A stretch of DNA of 64,000 nucleotides. It comes from Paralvinella palmiformis (Eukaryota > Annelida > Polychaeta > Terebellida > Alvinellidae). The notes under the pieces were generated by a model. That model did not search any database. It was given only the letters and a program-made list of their open reading frames with translations, and was not told the DNA's origin. Shown in pieces: positions 1 through 10,337 of this stretch. A program made the position numbers and the translations under genes. The DNA lies in NCBI GenBank assembly GCA_025642065.1, contig JAODUP010000351.1:43501-107500 (forward strand), written 5' to 3'. Position 1 is the stretch's first letter. Each line of letters starts with the position of its first letter.

Positions 1-682
1 AGGCGAGCAAAGTTCGTCCATTCATCATTAACCGAGACGGCGAGAGGCATTCACTGATTCATTCATCATTTCATGATATGATGATTCAGGCAAGATGAAA
101 AACATTTGATATAAATGTACAGATTATTTAAATCATAACGTGCCAAACCTTAGTACTGGGGTCCGGCTCATGACAATATTCCGCCATTCCTCTTTATTTA
201 ACGTGTCAGCAATTGGTTGCAGAGAAATAAAATAATATTAAATACATAAGACCCTGTCCAAACACATTTAGTGATTTACACTCCAGTCTTAACTCATCAA
301 CTATTCACTAGATGGCACTGTTTCTATTTTGACTACTATTCACTCCAAGGCGCCACAGTGCATACACATAAATGCCAAACATTAAATACACATTTGTTGT
401 TGTTGAGGGTGACCGAGTAAGAACAAATTGTGAGGTTAACATAATAATCTATCGCTAAATTAAACCAGGTAGTCCTAAGGTCTATCGTACCTTTCTTCAC
501 GGGTGACAGGACGACTGGCGGCCACGCTGATTCCTGTAAACGCAGTTAGGTAAAACAAAACTATCCATAGATGTCAATGAAATTTTCCCATGTCAATATT
601 ACGGAATATAGCTATCTAAATTTCATTTGTATAAGGGATTCCCCGTTTAGTTTTTTTTAATTATAACCTGTCAAATATAACC
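1..682. other. AT-rich non-coding stretch, no gene seen
   Basis: No open frame with recognisable protein similarity and no repeat shared with the rest of the window was seen. The first 80 bases hold short runs of ATTCATCATT-type sequence only. Confidence 0.4.
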
Positions 683-1132
683 ATACAAATACAAAATGAA
701 GGCAAATTCGCGATATTTTCGGCGAAAAATCACCCATTTTGTTTTCGTTATTTTATCATTGGCATACATAAACATTCAAATCCATTGTTTACTTTATTTC
801 TTTAACTGTTTATTATATTTCATTACCACAGAGATAGAATATATGTATACATGTTCAGATTATTTTAAATATTTCAGATATAGGCATACATAGTCAAATC
901 ACGGGAAATATAGCAAAAAATATACATTTTGCTACATTTGAGTCATTCACGTACATAAACGCATACAAATCCATTTTGTATTTGCTCTATTTCTGTCACT
1001 CTTCATTACATGCTATCACTACATGGATACAGGATAGTATTTAACATCTTTCAAATATGGGCATACATAGTCAAAATGAAGGCAAATCGCGGGTAAGTTA
1101 GCAAAAAATCATAACTTTTGCTATATTAGAGT
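683..1132. repeat. Three degenerate direct repeats of about 190 bp
   Basis: Units begin near 683, 882 and 1063 and share blocks such as GCATACATAGTCAAA, ATGAAGGCAAAT, a CGCG-containing block, and a run reading TAGCAAAAAATC before a TTTTGCTA block. The third unit is cut short. The units have diverged. The 65-codon open frame at 696-893 falls inside the array and has no recognised similarity, so I do not call it a gene. Confidence 0.5.
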
Positions 1133-1565
1133 TGGGTAAAGACTTAACTTCAACCTCCCCTTCAATTGACAAGGCCACCCCATTGGAGTAATCGTGGTCA
1201 CATGTTGGAAAAGTAGTTCTTTTACTATTATTCCGATTATATGACAAAATTGGCCTGCTTAACCTGGTGTTTTTTCTTGGAGAATTTGCCGATTATTGAA
1301 CGCCAATACATTGTATAAAACTTTTGTTGTTAGAGACGCAAGGATAGCGGCATCTGGCGAATGTTATGAAAAATAGTAATACACGTGGATAATAATGTAC
1401 GCACGCCGTTGCAACGAAAATACCACGTGAAGCAATATCAAGACGAATGGCCTCCAATTTCCATTAGTCAAGTGGCCGCCATTTTTTTAATTAATTGCAA
1501 AATGAAAAGGTACTATGACAGCTGTGACAGCTAATGTGGTTATGCATCCAATTTTCAGGTAGGGG
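1133..1565. other. Non-coding stretch, nothing recognised
   Basis: Spacer between the degenerate repeats and the P-like element. No gene, structured repeat or conserved site was seen. Confidence 0.35.
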
Positions 1566-1573
1566 AGATATTC

Positions 1574-2136
1574 TATTGACCAAGCACTCAGTGGTGTTTG
1601 AACGGGCCGCCGTGACCAAACAGCGATGACTTTCTTTCGGGGCAAAAACCAACGTTGAAGTGGTTGCGCTTCGAGTTTTGAACCTATGAATATGGACATT
1701 TATTGTGATGTGTGCATTATAATTTTGTGTGTGCAGAGAATCTGTATTACTCCTGTCCTATTATATGCCATAAAATATGTAAATGTCGTTTTATGTAAGT
1801 CCGTAGATCTAGTTTTAGGTCTAGTTGGGACCAAACGCCAGAGACAGGCCGGGTTGTCGAATAGACTAAATATAATAATAATAATAATATGTAAGCTTAA
1901 TTTTCCGCCAAAACGCTTTAATAAATGTGTTCCTTCTAGATCTACTTATCGATGGATAATTCTCTTGCATTACGTCCACGCCAACGGCTTATGCAACCAA
2001 TGACACAATAAGAATTCACCACGTTTATAAATCTGATTTTAGCAATCTGTTTTCCTTTTTGCCCCGACTGGAAGTTTGGACCCGTTTGCTAAAAAATCGG
2101 CGGCCGTGTTCGGTCTAGTTTTCTATCAGGTCAATG
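1574..2136 (-). mobile_element. P-superfamily-like short transposon with THAP remnant, copy 1
   Basis: A 563 bp element flanked by a perfect 8 bp direct repeat AGATATTC (1566-1573 and 2137-2144). Its ends read TATTGACC and GGTCAATG, and next to the right end CGGTCTAGTTTTCT matches the terminal repeat of the complete copy at 53301-53845, to which this copy is inverted. The left terminal repeat has lost about 18 bases. On the minus strand near 2020-1945 the sequence reads VNSYCVIGCISRWRGRN, a decayed start of a THAP C2CH zinc finger. The 8 bp duplication and the CA...TG ends fit the P-element superfamily. No transposase core is present, so the copy is non-autonomous. Confidence 0.72.
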
Positions 2137-2144
2137 AGATATTC

Positions 2145-2530
2145 TCAATGGAATGTTGAAAACGAAATGTAGAATTGATCGATAGAATGTTGAAACCAAA
2201 AGAAAATGTAGAAATGAAAGTTGCATCAATTAAAAAAAAATAATGTGAAAAATTAGGATTTCTTCATCGCATTAAAGAATATAGACAACGCAAAAGTATA
2301 TATATTTACGAGATTAAATATGTTGAATTATTCATCACATTAAAGAATATCATTATATAAATAGTATGATTCAATCACCCTGATCTAATATTTAAACAGG
2401 GCCATTAACTTTAGCACACCTCCTAAGAATTTATTTTGCAGAGATGTTGCCACCAGTCAGCTGTTTTCAGGACTCAGAAATAGTGCCATGCACTCTACGG
2501 TATTTCTTGTGCTGGTAGCGAAGTACCGCA
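2145..2530. other. Non-coding stretch, nothing recognised
   Basis: AT-rich spacer between the P-like element and a LINE remnant. It contains short repeats of GAATGTTGAAA and of a TTAAAGAATAT block, but no gene or mobile element was recognised. Confidence 0.35.
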
Positions 2531-2559
2531 TAATTAGGCAGAAGCGACAAGCCTCAAGC

Positions 2560-2745
2560 TAGTGAAGCGCCGCTCAAGATCAAGTTTGAGGCCAAATGTA
2601 TTAAGTCAGAGAGTGACAAAGGATTGGAACAGGTTACCAGCGCACGTGTAGACAGTCCCACATTAAATACATTCAAGTCGCGATTAGACAAACATTGGAT
2701 TAGGGAGCGTAGCAATCTGCCGTGATTCATTAAATAAGAAATATG
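2560..2745 (+). pseudogene. LINE ORF2 C-terminal remnant
   Basis: Two adjacent frames give KDWNRLPAHV and then VDSPTLNTFKSRLDKHW. This is the WN-x-LP ... TFK-x-x-LDxxW signature at the very C-terminus of CR1/Jockey-type LINE polyproteins. One frameshift separates the halves. The rest of the element is not recognisable on either side, so this is a short 5'-truncated fossil. The function would have been reverse transcription of the LINE RNA, but no catalytic part remains. Confidence 0.6.
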
Positions 2746-2799
2746 TTGCACACAGAACAATTTGACTTGACCGGAGTTTTTAACGGGCTGTGCCATAGC

Positions 2800-4130
2800 T
2801 ACTCCGTAGATGTGGTATCAATGTACGTATGCTGCTAAATAAGTTATGCCACCATTCAACATCATTGTTGGTGTGCACTGCTCTGTTGAAAACACTCCAG
2901 GCCGGAATAGTGGTGGGTGGTGGCACATCTGAATTGCATTCACTTAAACCCAAATTGACGGCTAGTTTTGGCGGCCACTTGACCGTCGAAATCGGAATAG
3001 TGTCGATGTTCTTTATCATTGTCACGTCTGATATTCTGAAGACTCGATCCCGGCTACTGAATCAGGATAGTGTTAAATTATCCCTCCGACAGAGCTTCTT
3101 GGAGTCATTCCCAAAACACTAGATGATGAAATTTGAATATTTTTTCTAGATTTCATATATTAAATGGACAATCTATAAACATGATGTAAAATTATTAAAA
3201 TACATCGAATTTTAAGAGTGATCCGACAAGATATAATCGACATTTTTTCATTGTGGACTTTGTACAGAATCACAAACAGGCATATTTTGAGTAATAACCA
3301 ACTGAGTTTGACCCGGAATCATTTTTCTAAAGATATCTTACGGGCCGATAAAATATGGAAAATAATTATATATGTTTTATCAAACTATTTAATTAATTAT
3401 TTATCAAGGGGATCGAATATCTCAATTTTTAGTTACAAGCATATATTTCACTGTATTTTACCTCTATAGAAGATCACCAGAATAATACCCGTTTACTGTT
3501 TTTGTTCAACTTTATTTCAAAATATAACATTCCATACGTAGTATATTGGGAAATACATCATTCAAAAGACTTCGCCAACTAATTTTCGCGGGCTTTTACA
3601 CTTCGGGTCACCACCCAGAGCAGTGGAGGCGGAGTTTCATGGTTTTCAATGTAGGCTGGATTCTTGTTATGAACATCTCAGTTTGAATAACGATTTACTG
3701 CGTAATACAATTGGAATTCAGATAGGAAAATACTTCTGGTGATAGATCAGTTTCTTGTTGTTGAGCATATTCCATTATTAAATGTTGTTATTGTGAAAAA
3801 ATGAGAGTAAATACTTCTTTAGCGAAGTCCGCTAGTATCGGTTATCGCTTGAAAATTGAAATGGCGACAGAGGGGGTTTGTTTAGATTTTAAAATCAACT
3901 CATGGTTCGCGTTAATTCACCAGAAATAATACCCAAATGCAATATACCAATGCCGCATCATTGCTCTATCAATCACAATATTTTAAATGGGACACCCCCC
4001 GTTTACTTAAATACTGCTTTCAAATTAACAACATCCTAACATAATATTACTACAAGATCCAGGTTTCTCTTCAAAAAAAAGGTTTTTTTTTTTAGTTCTT
4101 ACATTTTTTTCTAATCTGGTTATATATATA
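2800..4130. other. Long stretch without a recognised gene
   Basis: Open frames here (for example 2829-3122 plus and 2780-3025 minus) lie over each other and show no motif I know. The sequence may be old repeat. No tRNA, splice-bounded exon or inverted-repeat element was seen. Confidence 0.3.
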
Positions 4131-4133
4131 TAT

Positions 4134-4327
4134 GTGATGATGAAGATGATTGGTGTTTTACGGCCACTTTTGTGCACATGGTAGGCTAAATGGGCCGAGT
4201 GACCTCCAAAGGTAATGAAGCGAAGTCAAAGATGAAACAACCTTCAGATATGCCCACGCCGAGATTCGAACACGGGTGGCAGTGATCTGTAGTCCAACAC
4301 GCTACCGCTAGACCACGGAGGCGCCCG
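4134..4327 (-). mobile_element. tRNA-derived SINE, family A
   Basis: Read on the minus strand, the element begins GGGCGCCTCCGTGGTCTAGC with an A-box-like TGGTCTAGCGG and a B box GTTCGAATC. It continues through a non-tRNA body and ends at GTAAAACACCAATCATC. Other copies lie at 8436, 41372, 41676, 42228, 45978 and 52293. The pol III boxes make the head look like a tRNA gene, but the acceptor stem is not conserved and the body is SINE-like. A (TA)n run abuts the head end. Confidence 0.8.

Positions 4328-4330
<3 letters not shown>

Positions 4331-4364
<34 letters not shown>
4331..4364. repeat. (TA)n microsatellite
   Basis: About 16 TA units directly next to the head of the family A SINE. Confidence 0.9.
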
Positions 4365-4367
<3 letters not shown>

Positions 4368-4817
4368 TGTTTGTAACATTCATTTATCTAAATATTACAG
4401 TAATCTACTCTTTTGAAGATTGTCCAATAAACCATCTGCCATATAGACTACAATAATATATCTGTGATTTTTCTCCTCAAGACCACAATGGAAATAAGTG
4501 TTTTTCACTTTCTTGTGCTATCCTGGTACTTTAATGTATCTACGTATTTTAGTGCTATTATATGTATTTACTTTAGTGTACAAAATAAATCAAATAAAAA
4601 AAAATTCTTTGAATAGAAATATACTAAATATCACCTTGTCTTTTATTTTCCTTTACTGACTCTTGGAATCGTGGAGTATTATCATCGGCAATGATCGTTA
4701 AAATATCTCCCTTACAAACTGAAAAGGAACGGGATCCAGACTGCGATTAATACGACCCGATTGTAGTAGTTATAAATCCTGCCGCAAGATGTCACTAGCT
4801 TAATTGGCAAAGTCTAT

Positions 4818-5251
4818 GACCGATCCAGGCGAAATGCGTTGCATCGGTTACCAACTGCGGTCTCTGGTTAGAAACAGCTATGGCACCCATTGTTAACAGG
4901 GTATGGCGACTTTTCACTAACGATATATACTGGAAATCTTTCAGCATATTATTTCATATTACACGGAGACTGAGACTAGTATTTCAGCTGAACGATTGTG
5001 TCTTTCCAAAGGATTTCACACAATATTTATCTGGATATAACCCAATGATTAAGCGGACCGATCTTTCCAGATAAATGACGCAGCTAAGCCATAGTTATTC
5101 ATGCTGACTTGTAGGATATATTTTAGCATGGGTTTCAATGGATTAAATAAATGATTTTTACTACATTAGAGTATTACCACCCTTAACATTTACATGTAGT
5201 AAACATTGCATGAATGGCTGATTCAGAAAATAAGACAGTTCACTTGCAATA
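4818..5251 (+). repeat. Repeat A, left part (LINE insertion host)
   Basis: The start, GACCGATCCAGGCGAAATGC and the next ~18 bases, recurs at 57959. The last ~90 bases (TACATTAGAGTATTA to CAATACAAGA) recur at 58181-58274. In the 58 kb copy the sequence then continues directly into what here lies beyond 7134, so a LINE has split this copy. The middle portions of the two copies are poorly alike. No coding capacity was recognised. Confidence 0.65.
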
Positions 5252-7133
5252 CAAGATGTCTGTTCAGAATCACTAAACATTTGATGGAACGTAAAGGAGA
5301 AATCATTCTGGCAAGCTGTTCATCTGATGAGCACTTGGTCAACAAGTTTAGCGATTTCTTCATGAGGAAAATTACAACCATTAGAGATAATATTGATAAT
5401 TACAAATCTCCAATAAGCGATGCTGTTGTGATGAGCGCTGATATCAAATTTGAAGGACAGCCTCTGACAAAACTTGCGCCTGCCACTCAAGACGAGGTAC
5501 ATGACATTATCATTAAGTCTCCCTCAAAATCTTGTGAACTAGACCCATTACCTACATACCCGTTGAAAGAAGTGCTGGAATACCTACTACCTTTGATTAC
5601 GACTATTATAAACAAATAACTGGTGGTGTCCAAGGTTCCGCTTTCTTTCAAAAGGCCAATATTAGACCACTGCTGAAGAAGCTAAATCTGGATAAAGAGG
5701 AATTGAAAAATTACCGCCCAGCGTCTAATCTGCCTTTCTTGTCGAAGATCCTGGAGAAGCTGGTTGCTAAGCGGTTGGAAACCCATTTGAGTAGCCACAG
5801 ACTGCATGATAATCTTCAGTCAGCTTATCGTACCGGTCACTCTACAGAGACCGCGCTCCTGAAGGTCGATTATAACATTGCTGAAGCTTTAGATAGGAAG
5901 TGTATGGCGGCATTAGTTCTGCTTAACTTAACCGCTGCTTTCGATGTCATAGATCACAAGACTTCAAACGTGCATTGAGCACTCGTTTGGAGTAACCGGA
6001 AGTGCCCTCCCCTGGATCAAATCTTATCTGAGTGACAGATCTCAGTGTGTTGCCATAGGAATGACGACATCAGAAGGTAAGTGCCTGAATTTTGGGGTGC
6101 CACAAGGATCGGTACTTGGACCACGTAAGTACTGTTTGTATTCAAAACCAATTGAAATGTAGCCGACATAATTTGCTCTACCACTGTTATGCAGATGATA
6201 CCCAGGTTTATATGGCAATCATGCCCAAAACAACTTGGTCCGACGTTTCAAAGAAATTGGAAGCTTGTTTGGCTGATATCAGTACTTGGATGAGTGCAAA
6301 CATGCTTAATTTAAACGAGGAAAAGACAGGGCTCATTATCTTTAACCCAAAACGTCAGTGAAGAACGTAGGAGTATATTTTGATACATCCCTGACCATGG
6401 AGAGGCAAGTAAATGCAATTTTCAAAGCCTGTTATTACCAAATTCGTAATATTGGTCATATCAGTCGGAACATCAAATTTGATGCTTGCAAAACACTGGC
6501 ACACGCCCTAATAAGATCTCGGCTAGATTACGGCAACGCTCTCCTGTATGGTCTTCCAAGCACACTGATGAAACGGCTACAGAAAGTACAGAATACTTCT
6601 GCCAGGTTAGTCAATCGCACCCATAAAAGAGAACATTTAACACCAGTGTTGAACTCCCTGCATTGTCTTCCGGTTATATATAGGTCGCAGTACAATATTT
6701 TGATGTACACTTTTAAGGCACTTCAAGGGACTGCCCCTCAGTACTTAGAGGAACTTGTCGTACCGTATCATCCGACAAGGTCTCTACGGTCTGAATCTGG
6801 AGCATTCTTAGCCGTACCAACAACACGTGGAGTGACATACGGTAACATATGTTTCAGAAAGGCTGCTGCAACATTATGGAATTATCTTCCAGTAACCATC
6901 AGAAAGTGCAAGACCCTTAATACCTTCAAAAAGAAGATAAAAACAAATCTTTTATTTCAGCATTTCCTAGCTGAATATATTATGTATTTGTCTGGAAAGA
7001 ATTGTATATTTTTTAAAGATATAAATCTGTTACATCCATATAATTATTTAGTGTCAAGCGCCTTAGAGTAACCTTCTTACAGGTTATATAGGGAGCTATA
7101 TAAATTTTGTATACTATTATTATTATTAAGATA
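5252..7133 (+). mobile_element. 5'-truncated LINE inserted in repeat A
   Basis: Encodes a broken ORF2 of the CR1/L2-like LINE type. Segments in order: connector ([16 protein letters not shown]) at 5320-5619; reverse transcriptase start NYRPASNLPFLSKILEKLVA at 5709; HSTETALLKV and the motif A region LNLTAAFDVIDH to 5961; GVPQGSVLGP near 6098-6125; the YADDTQVY catalytic box near 6190; and thumb and C-terminal parts to the stop at 7071. There are frame changes near 5620, 5970, 6130 and 6360, and the endonuclease is absent. The 3' end is a short UTR with a (TAT)n-type tail. The insertion limits follow from the empty copy at 58275. Confidence 0.85.
6358..7071 (+). pseudogene. LINE ORF2 C-terminal open frame
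   Basis: This 237-codon frame is the longest unbroken coding piece of the LINE at 5252-7133. It starts just after the YADD box and covers the thumb and C-terminal region: NVGVYFDTSLTMERQVN, CYYQIRNIGHISRNI, RLDYGNALLYGLPS, HCLPVIYRSQYNIL, and the closing WNYLPVTIRKCKTLNTFKKK. These are the usual blocks after the polymerase palm in CR1/L2 LINEs. The first ATG is probably not a real start, because the frame should continue from upstream. Not expected to be active, since the palm is broken. Confidence 0.8.
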
Positions 7134-7560
7134 TCATGCATAAATACCAATGTTACAGTAATAGGAATCACCCATTGAATTATAATCTATGTGATCATTG
7201 ATTAAATCCTTTTACATCGTCATGTTAGATGGCAAAGGTTATACAAAAATAAGTTTGAACTAGACAGGCCGTCCTATGACAGCCATACAAATCGCGCTGA
7301 ACGTTATTTAGTTTAGTGGCATATATCTATTGGATGAAGTTTATGCCATTCCTATTAAATGCAAAATTATGATCTTAATGGACTATAAATAAAATCCAAA
7401 TATAGCTGGTAGGTATCCTAGATACAGCTTTTCAGTAATACATTTATAGGCCACTACCCGCGTAAATCGCCATGCAACACAATGATCCTGGACCGTAGTG
7501 TGAAATTCAGCCGCACGGTGGCAGCAGGGGTAATTGAATCGGTCTGTGCGATAGAGCGTT
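7134..7560 (+). repeat. Repeat A, right part
   Basis: Aligns by eye with 58276-58730: AAATACCAATGTTACAGTAA, GACAGCCAT, the GGCATATATCTATTGGATGA block, AATATAGCTGG and AAATTCAGCCGCA all occur in order in both, at roughly 85% identity. It continues the left part after removal of the LINE. Confidence 0.7.
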
Positions 7561-7597
7561 TGACTCCTAAGGTAGTAGCATGTTACATTGTTAAGTC

Positions 7598-7960
7598 TAG
7601 TGAGTTCCGGTGGACTAGTGGTTAAGCACCCGGCACTTGGCGCCAAGGGTCACAGGTTCGAACCCAGCAAGAGGTCAAAACTTTTCCAGAGATTAATTTC
7701 TCGGCTCACAACATCGTGGGTGACTGACCACGTTAGATGGCGCCGCCGTCTCCACTGAATTAGTAAAAATAAAGGGGGGACGTTATAAAACTCTGAGGAC
7801 GTAAAACAGTCTGGCAGTGACCACCCTCAGTGTATTTCGGCTCTATCTTTCCGTACTGCTCCCATGTGAATGGTGGGGGAGGAGTTTCTCAACCACTCCA
7901 ACATAGAGGCTGTGCCAAATAAGCGATAGGCTGGGTATTCTCCCCGAACAACAAAACAAA
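7598..7960 (+). mobile_element. tRNA-derived SINE, family B, full-length copy
   Basis: A 363 bp element flanked by a 12 bp direct repeat CATTGTTAAGTC (7586-7597 and 7961-7972). The head has an A-box-like TGGACTAGTGG and a B box GGTTCGAACCC. The body carries TTTCTCGGCTCACAACATCG, TATTTCGGCTC and TCTTTCCGTACTGCTC blocks, and the tail is CAACAAAACAAA. Partial relatives are at 19190, 21515 and 37861. The target duplication proves insertion by retroposition. Confidence 0.87.
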
Positions 7961-8389
7961 CATTGTTAAGTCAATGTTTGCGGAACAAACCAATTAGTTT
8001 ATAATTATACAATTGGGGGGAGGGTGGCTTCTTTCTTCCTCGAACATAGCCGACCACAAGAAACATTATATTCTGACTTATTTATATGCTAATTGGTGTG
8101 GCGATATAAACACTCCAGCTGTGATTCGTCTGCATTGCAGTATTATGTTAGAGATGGGAGAGGATGAATTAGTTCTAGCCACTTGGAACATTGCATATGA
8201 ACATACACCATACACCATATGAACATACACCATATAAACATACACCATAGGAACACACAGGAACGTATTTAACACGTATTTAATTTTGAAATGGAAGAAT
8301 TTTGGATTATATTTATAGACATTCTAAGGTGTAAAGTAAATAGAACAAAAAATATCAGTGTACAAATATTACTTACTGGAGGATTTTTA

Positions 8390-9840
8390 ATATATTTCCG
8401 CACAATCTGTTTATTATCTTGTGACTTATCAAAGACGATGATGACGATTGATGTTTTACGGCCACTTTTGTGCACATGGTAGGCTAAATGGGCCGAGCGA
8501 CCTCCAAAGGTAATGAAGCGAAGTCAAAGATGAAACAACCTTCAGATATGCCCACGCCGAGATTCGAACACGGGTGGTAGTGATATGTTGTCCAACACGC
8601 TACCGCTAGATCACGGAAGCGCCCCTGACTTGTCAAAGAACAAACACACAAATAACTTCAATTGCTATATCCCGTCAAATCTAGGACACATGACTTCCGA
8701 CTAAGAAACAAATTGGCGTAACCTGGCAACTTCAAAATTGACACTCACGCCTTCCCGATGTTCTTCCATTGTGATTATGTAAATAAGCCTTCCGGGCGAA
8801 GACAAAAATTGTACACGCTAAATTCTGGCAGCGGGAATATCAGCGTTTTTCTCTTTCAATTCTTGTCGTGTTTTTCCCGTATGTGTGTTTGTTAAAAATA
8901 GGGCGATTTGTAAAAGGTGTGAAGGAGCCAAGTGGACCGAAATTTAACGTTGACCAACCTTCAACTAGGATTAGATCTCAAGCAGAATACAATAAAAAGC
9001 GAAGCGCAAATGAACTTTCAAATCACACTGAAAAATTGGTAACATATATAACTCATAGCTATGTGCATATGCAGTATTGCATTCTTCTTTTTGATGCTAT
9101 ACTGGAATGTTGCCAAATAAATAAAATGAAAACAAACGGCCGATAAGTCCCGGTTTTCATGCACACTGAATGGCTGAAAGTTATTGCTCGTCGATAGCCT
9201 GACAACGGATCTGTTCGGTAAAACGAATAAATAACTGACAACATGCATGCACAAGTGAACTTATACGCGCAAATGTTCTGGCTAAAGCAATTCTTTGGTG
9301 ACCAATATCCTTTTCAGATTTATCCAGTAGGAATTCCTTTATTCTAATGGTCTTTTATCTTACACATAATGTTTTGTATTTCATATATTTCTTTGAGCGG
9401 GCAGCTATGTGAATAATTAATTATTCCATAGAATATGCACGCATGATCAGTGCATGCATACAGAGAGTGGTGACGTAACAAACAATTTATGAATGACAGC
9501 ATTTGACCGGCCAAAGGTAGGATAGTACCTAATATCCACGATCATTCCATATAAGGTTATTGAATGCTGCCCAGAGACAATTTCCGAGTAAGCGCTTACG
9601 TGTATGCGACGTTTTATTGAATAATTGTCGGTTTATATGTGCATATTAAAATTATAATGTTTCAAAGGGTTTTGCACTTTTTAAATCAAAGTATTTCACA
9701 CAAAGAAGTTAGTATGTGCATTTAAAGTCTGGTTTGCTGACACCAAAACAGGGAATTGCAGATTTTACTGCTTGGCCACCACATGACAACAATGATAGGA
9801 TTGATTTTGGAAACAGTGATGTAGAGCTTATTACAACTTA
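8390..9840 (+). repeat. Repeat C, copy 1
   Basis: Shares ordered blocks with 38590-40230 (AAAGAACAAACACACAAAT; TCAGTGTTTTT/TCAGCGTTTTT; GTTAAAAAT; AAAAGGTGTGAAGGAGCCAA; ATAATTAATTA; the GGATAGTACC block; TGAATGCTGCC; TATTTCACACAAA) and with 19555-20300 (AATTGCAGATTTTACTG; GACAACAATGATAGGATTG). Copy 1 also has sequence at about 8960-9360 not seen in the others, and a SINE at 8436. No protein is evident. It is probably a non-autonomous or decayed transposon of more than 1 kb whose ends I could not fix. Confidence 0.6.
8436..8625 (-). mobile_element. tRNA-derived SINE, family A, inside repeat C
   Basis: A 190 bp copy flanked by 14 bp direct repeats TGACTTATCAAAGA (8422-8435) and TGACTTGTCAAAGA (8626-8639), one mismatch. 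The uninterrupted repeat C copy at 38625 has the target as one block (CATATCAAAGAAC), confirming insertion. A and B boxes are as in the 4134 copy. Confidence 0.85.
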
Positions 9841-10008
9841 CTGTGATGTTTGTAGATTGTCATCAAGTATATTATTAATAAATCACAGATACAATCTTGA
9901 CCATCTGGTTTATTCTCTAAACTGTTTCCGGTCCATTACAATTCTAAATACCAACATTAAGTCCTCGATATAATTAATTGTGGACTGTTATGGATTGACA
10001 ACATTACA
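9841..10008 (-). mobile_element. Partial 3' LTR of a gypsy element
   Basis: On the minus strand the sequence beginning TGTAATGTTGTCAATCC at 10008 matches the first ~165 bases of the solo LTR at 18121-18572. It stops at about 9841, where it meets repeat C. The LTR follows a polypurine tract, as expected for a 3' LTR. The missing distal part means the element was truncated or rearranged there. Confidence 0.75.
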
Positions 10009-10024
10009 TCCTCCCCCCCACCTT
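10009..10024 (-). other. Polypurine tract of the gypsy element
   Basis: On the minus strand, AAAGGTGGGGGGGAGGA directly precedes the LTR start TGTAATG. A purine run at this site primes plus-strand DNA synthesis in LTR retrotransposons. Confidence 0.7.
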
Positions 10025-10300
10025 TATTGAAAATGTATCATTTCATATATGTTTCACTCAAGTAAAACAAGTATTTGTAATAGGTAAATTTCGAACAATC
10101 TTAAATTCAGATTTTGAATATCCGACGATAACACTGAATTTTACACCTAGATAATGATTTATCTCATATATATATATATTTGAAACTAACTCTGATAAAC
10201 AAATTATAAAATCTTACAGAACAATGTACTTCATTTTACATCATAATTACATTCACTCCATTCAGCTTCATTCTTACACATATAGTTGTATAAAACTATA

Positions 10301-10301
<1 letters not shown>

Positions 10302-10334
<33 letters not shown>
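10302..10334. repeat. (TA)n microsatellite
   Basis: About 16 TA units next to the stop codon of the integrase frame. Confidence 0.9.

Positions 10335-10337
<3 letters not shown>

Noticed and set aside
4255..4327. tRNA-like sequence with A and B boxes on the minus strand (also at 7602, 8560, 38040, 41800, 45980)
   Set aside because: Each is the head of a dispersed SINE with a shared non-tRNA body and, in good copies, target duplications. The acceptor stem pairing of a real tRNA gene is not kept.
5320..6710. Minus-strand frames at 5320-5502 and 6528-6710
   Set aside because: Shadows of the LINE reverse transcriptase on the plus strand.
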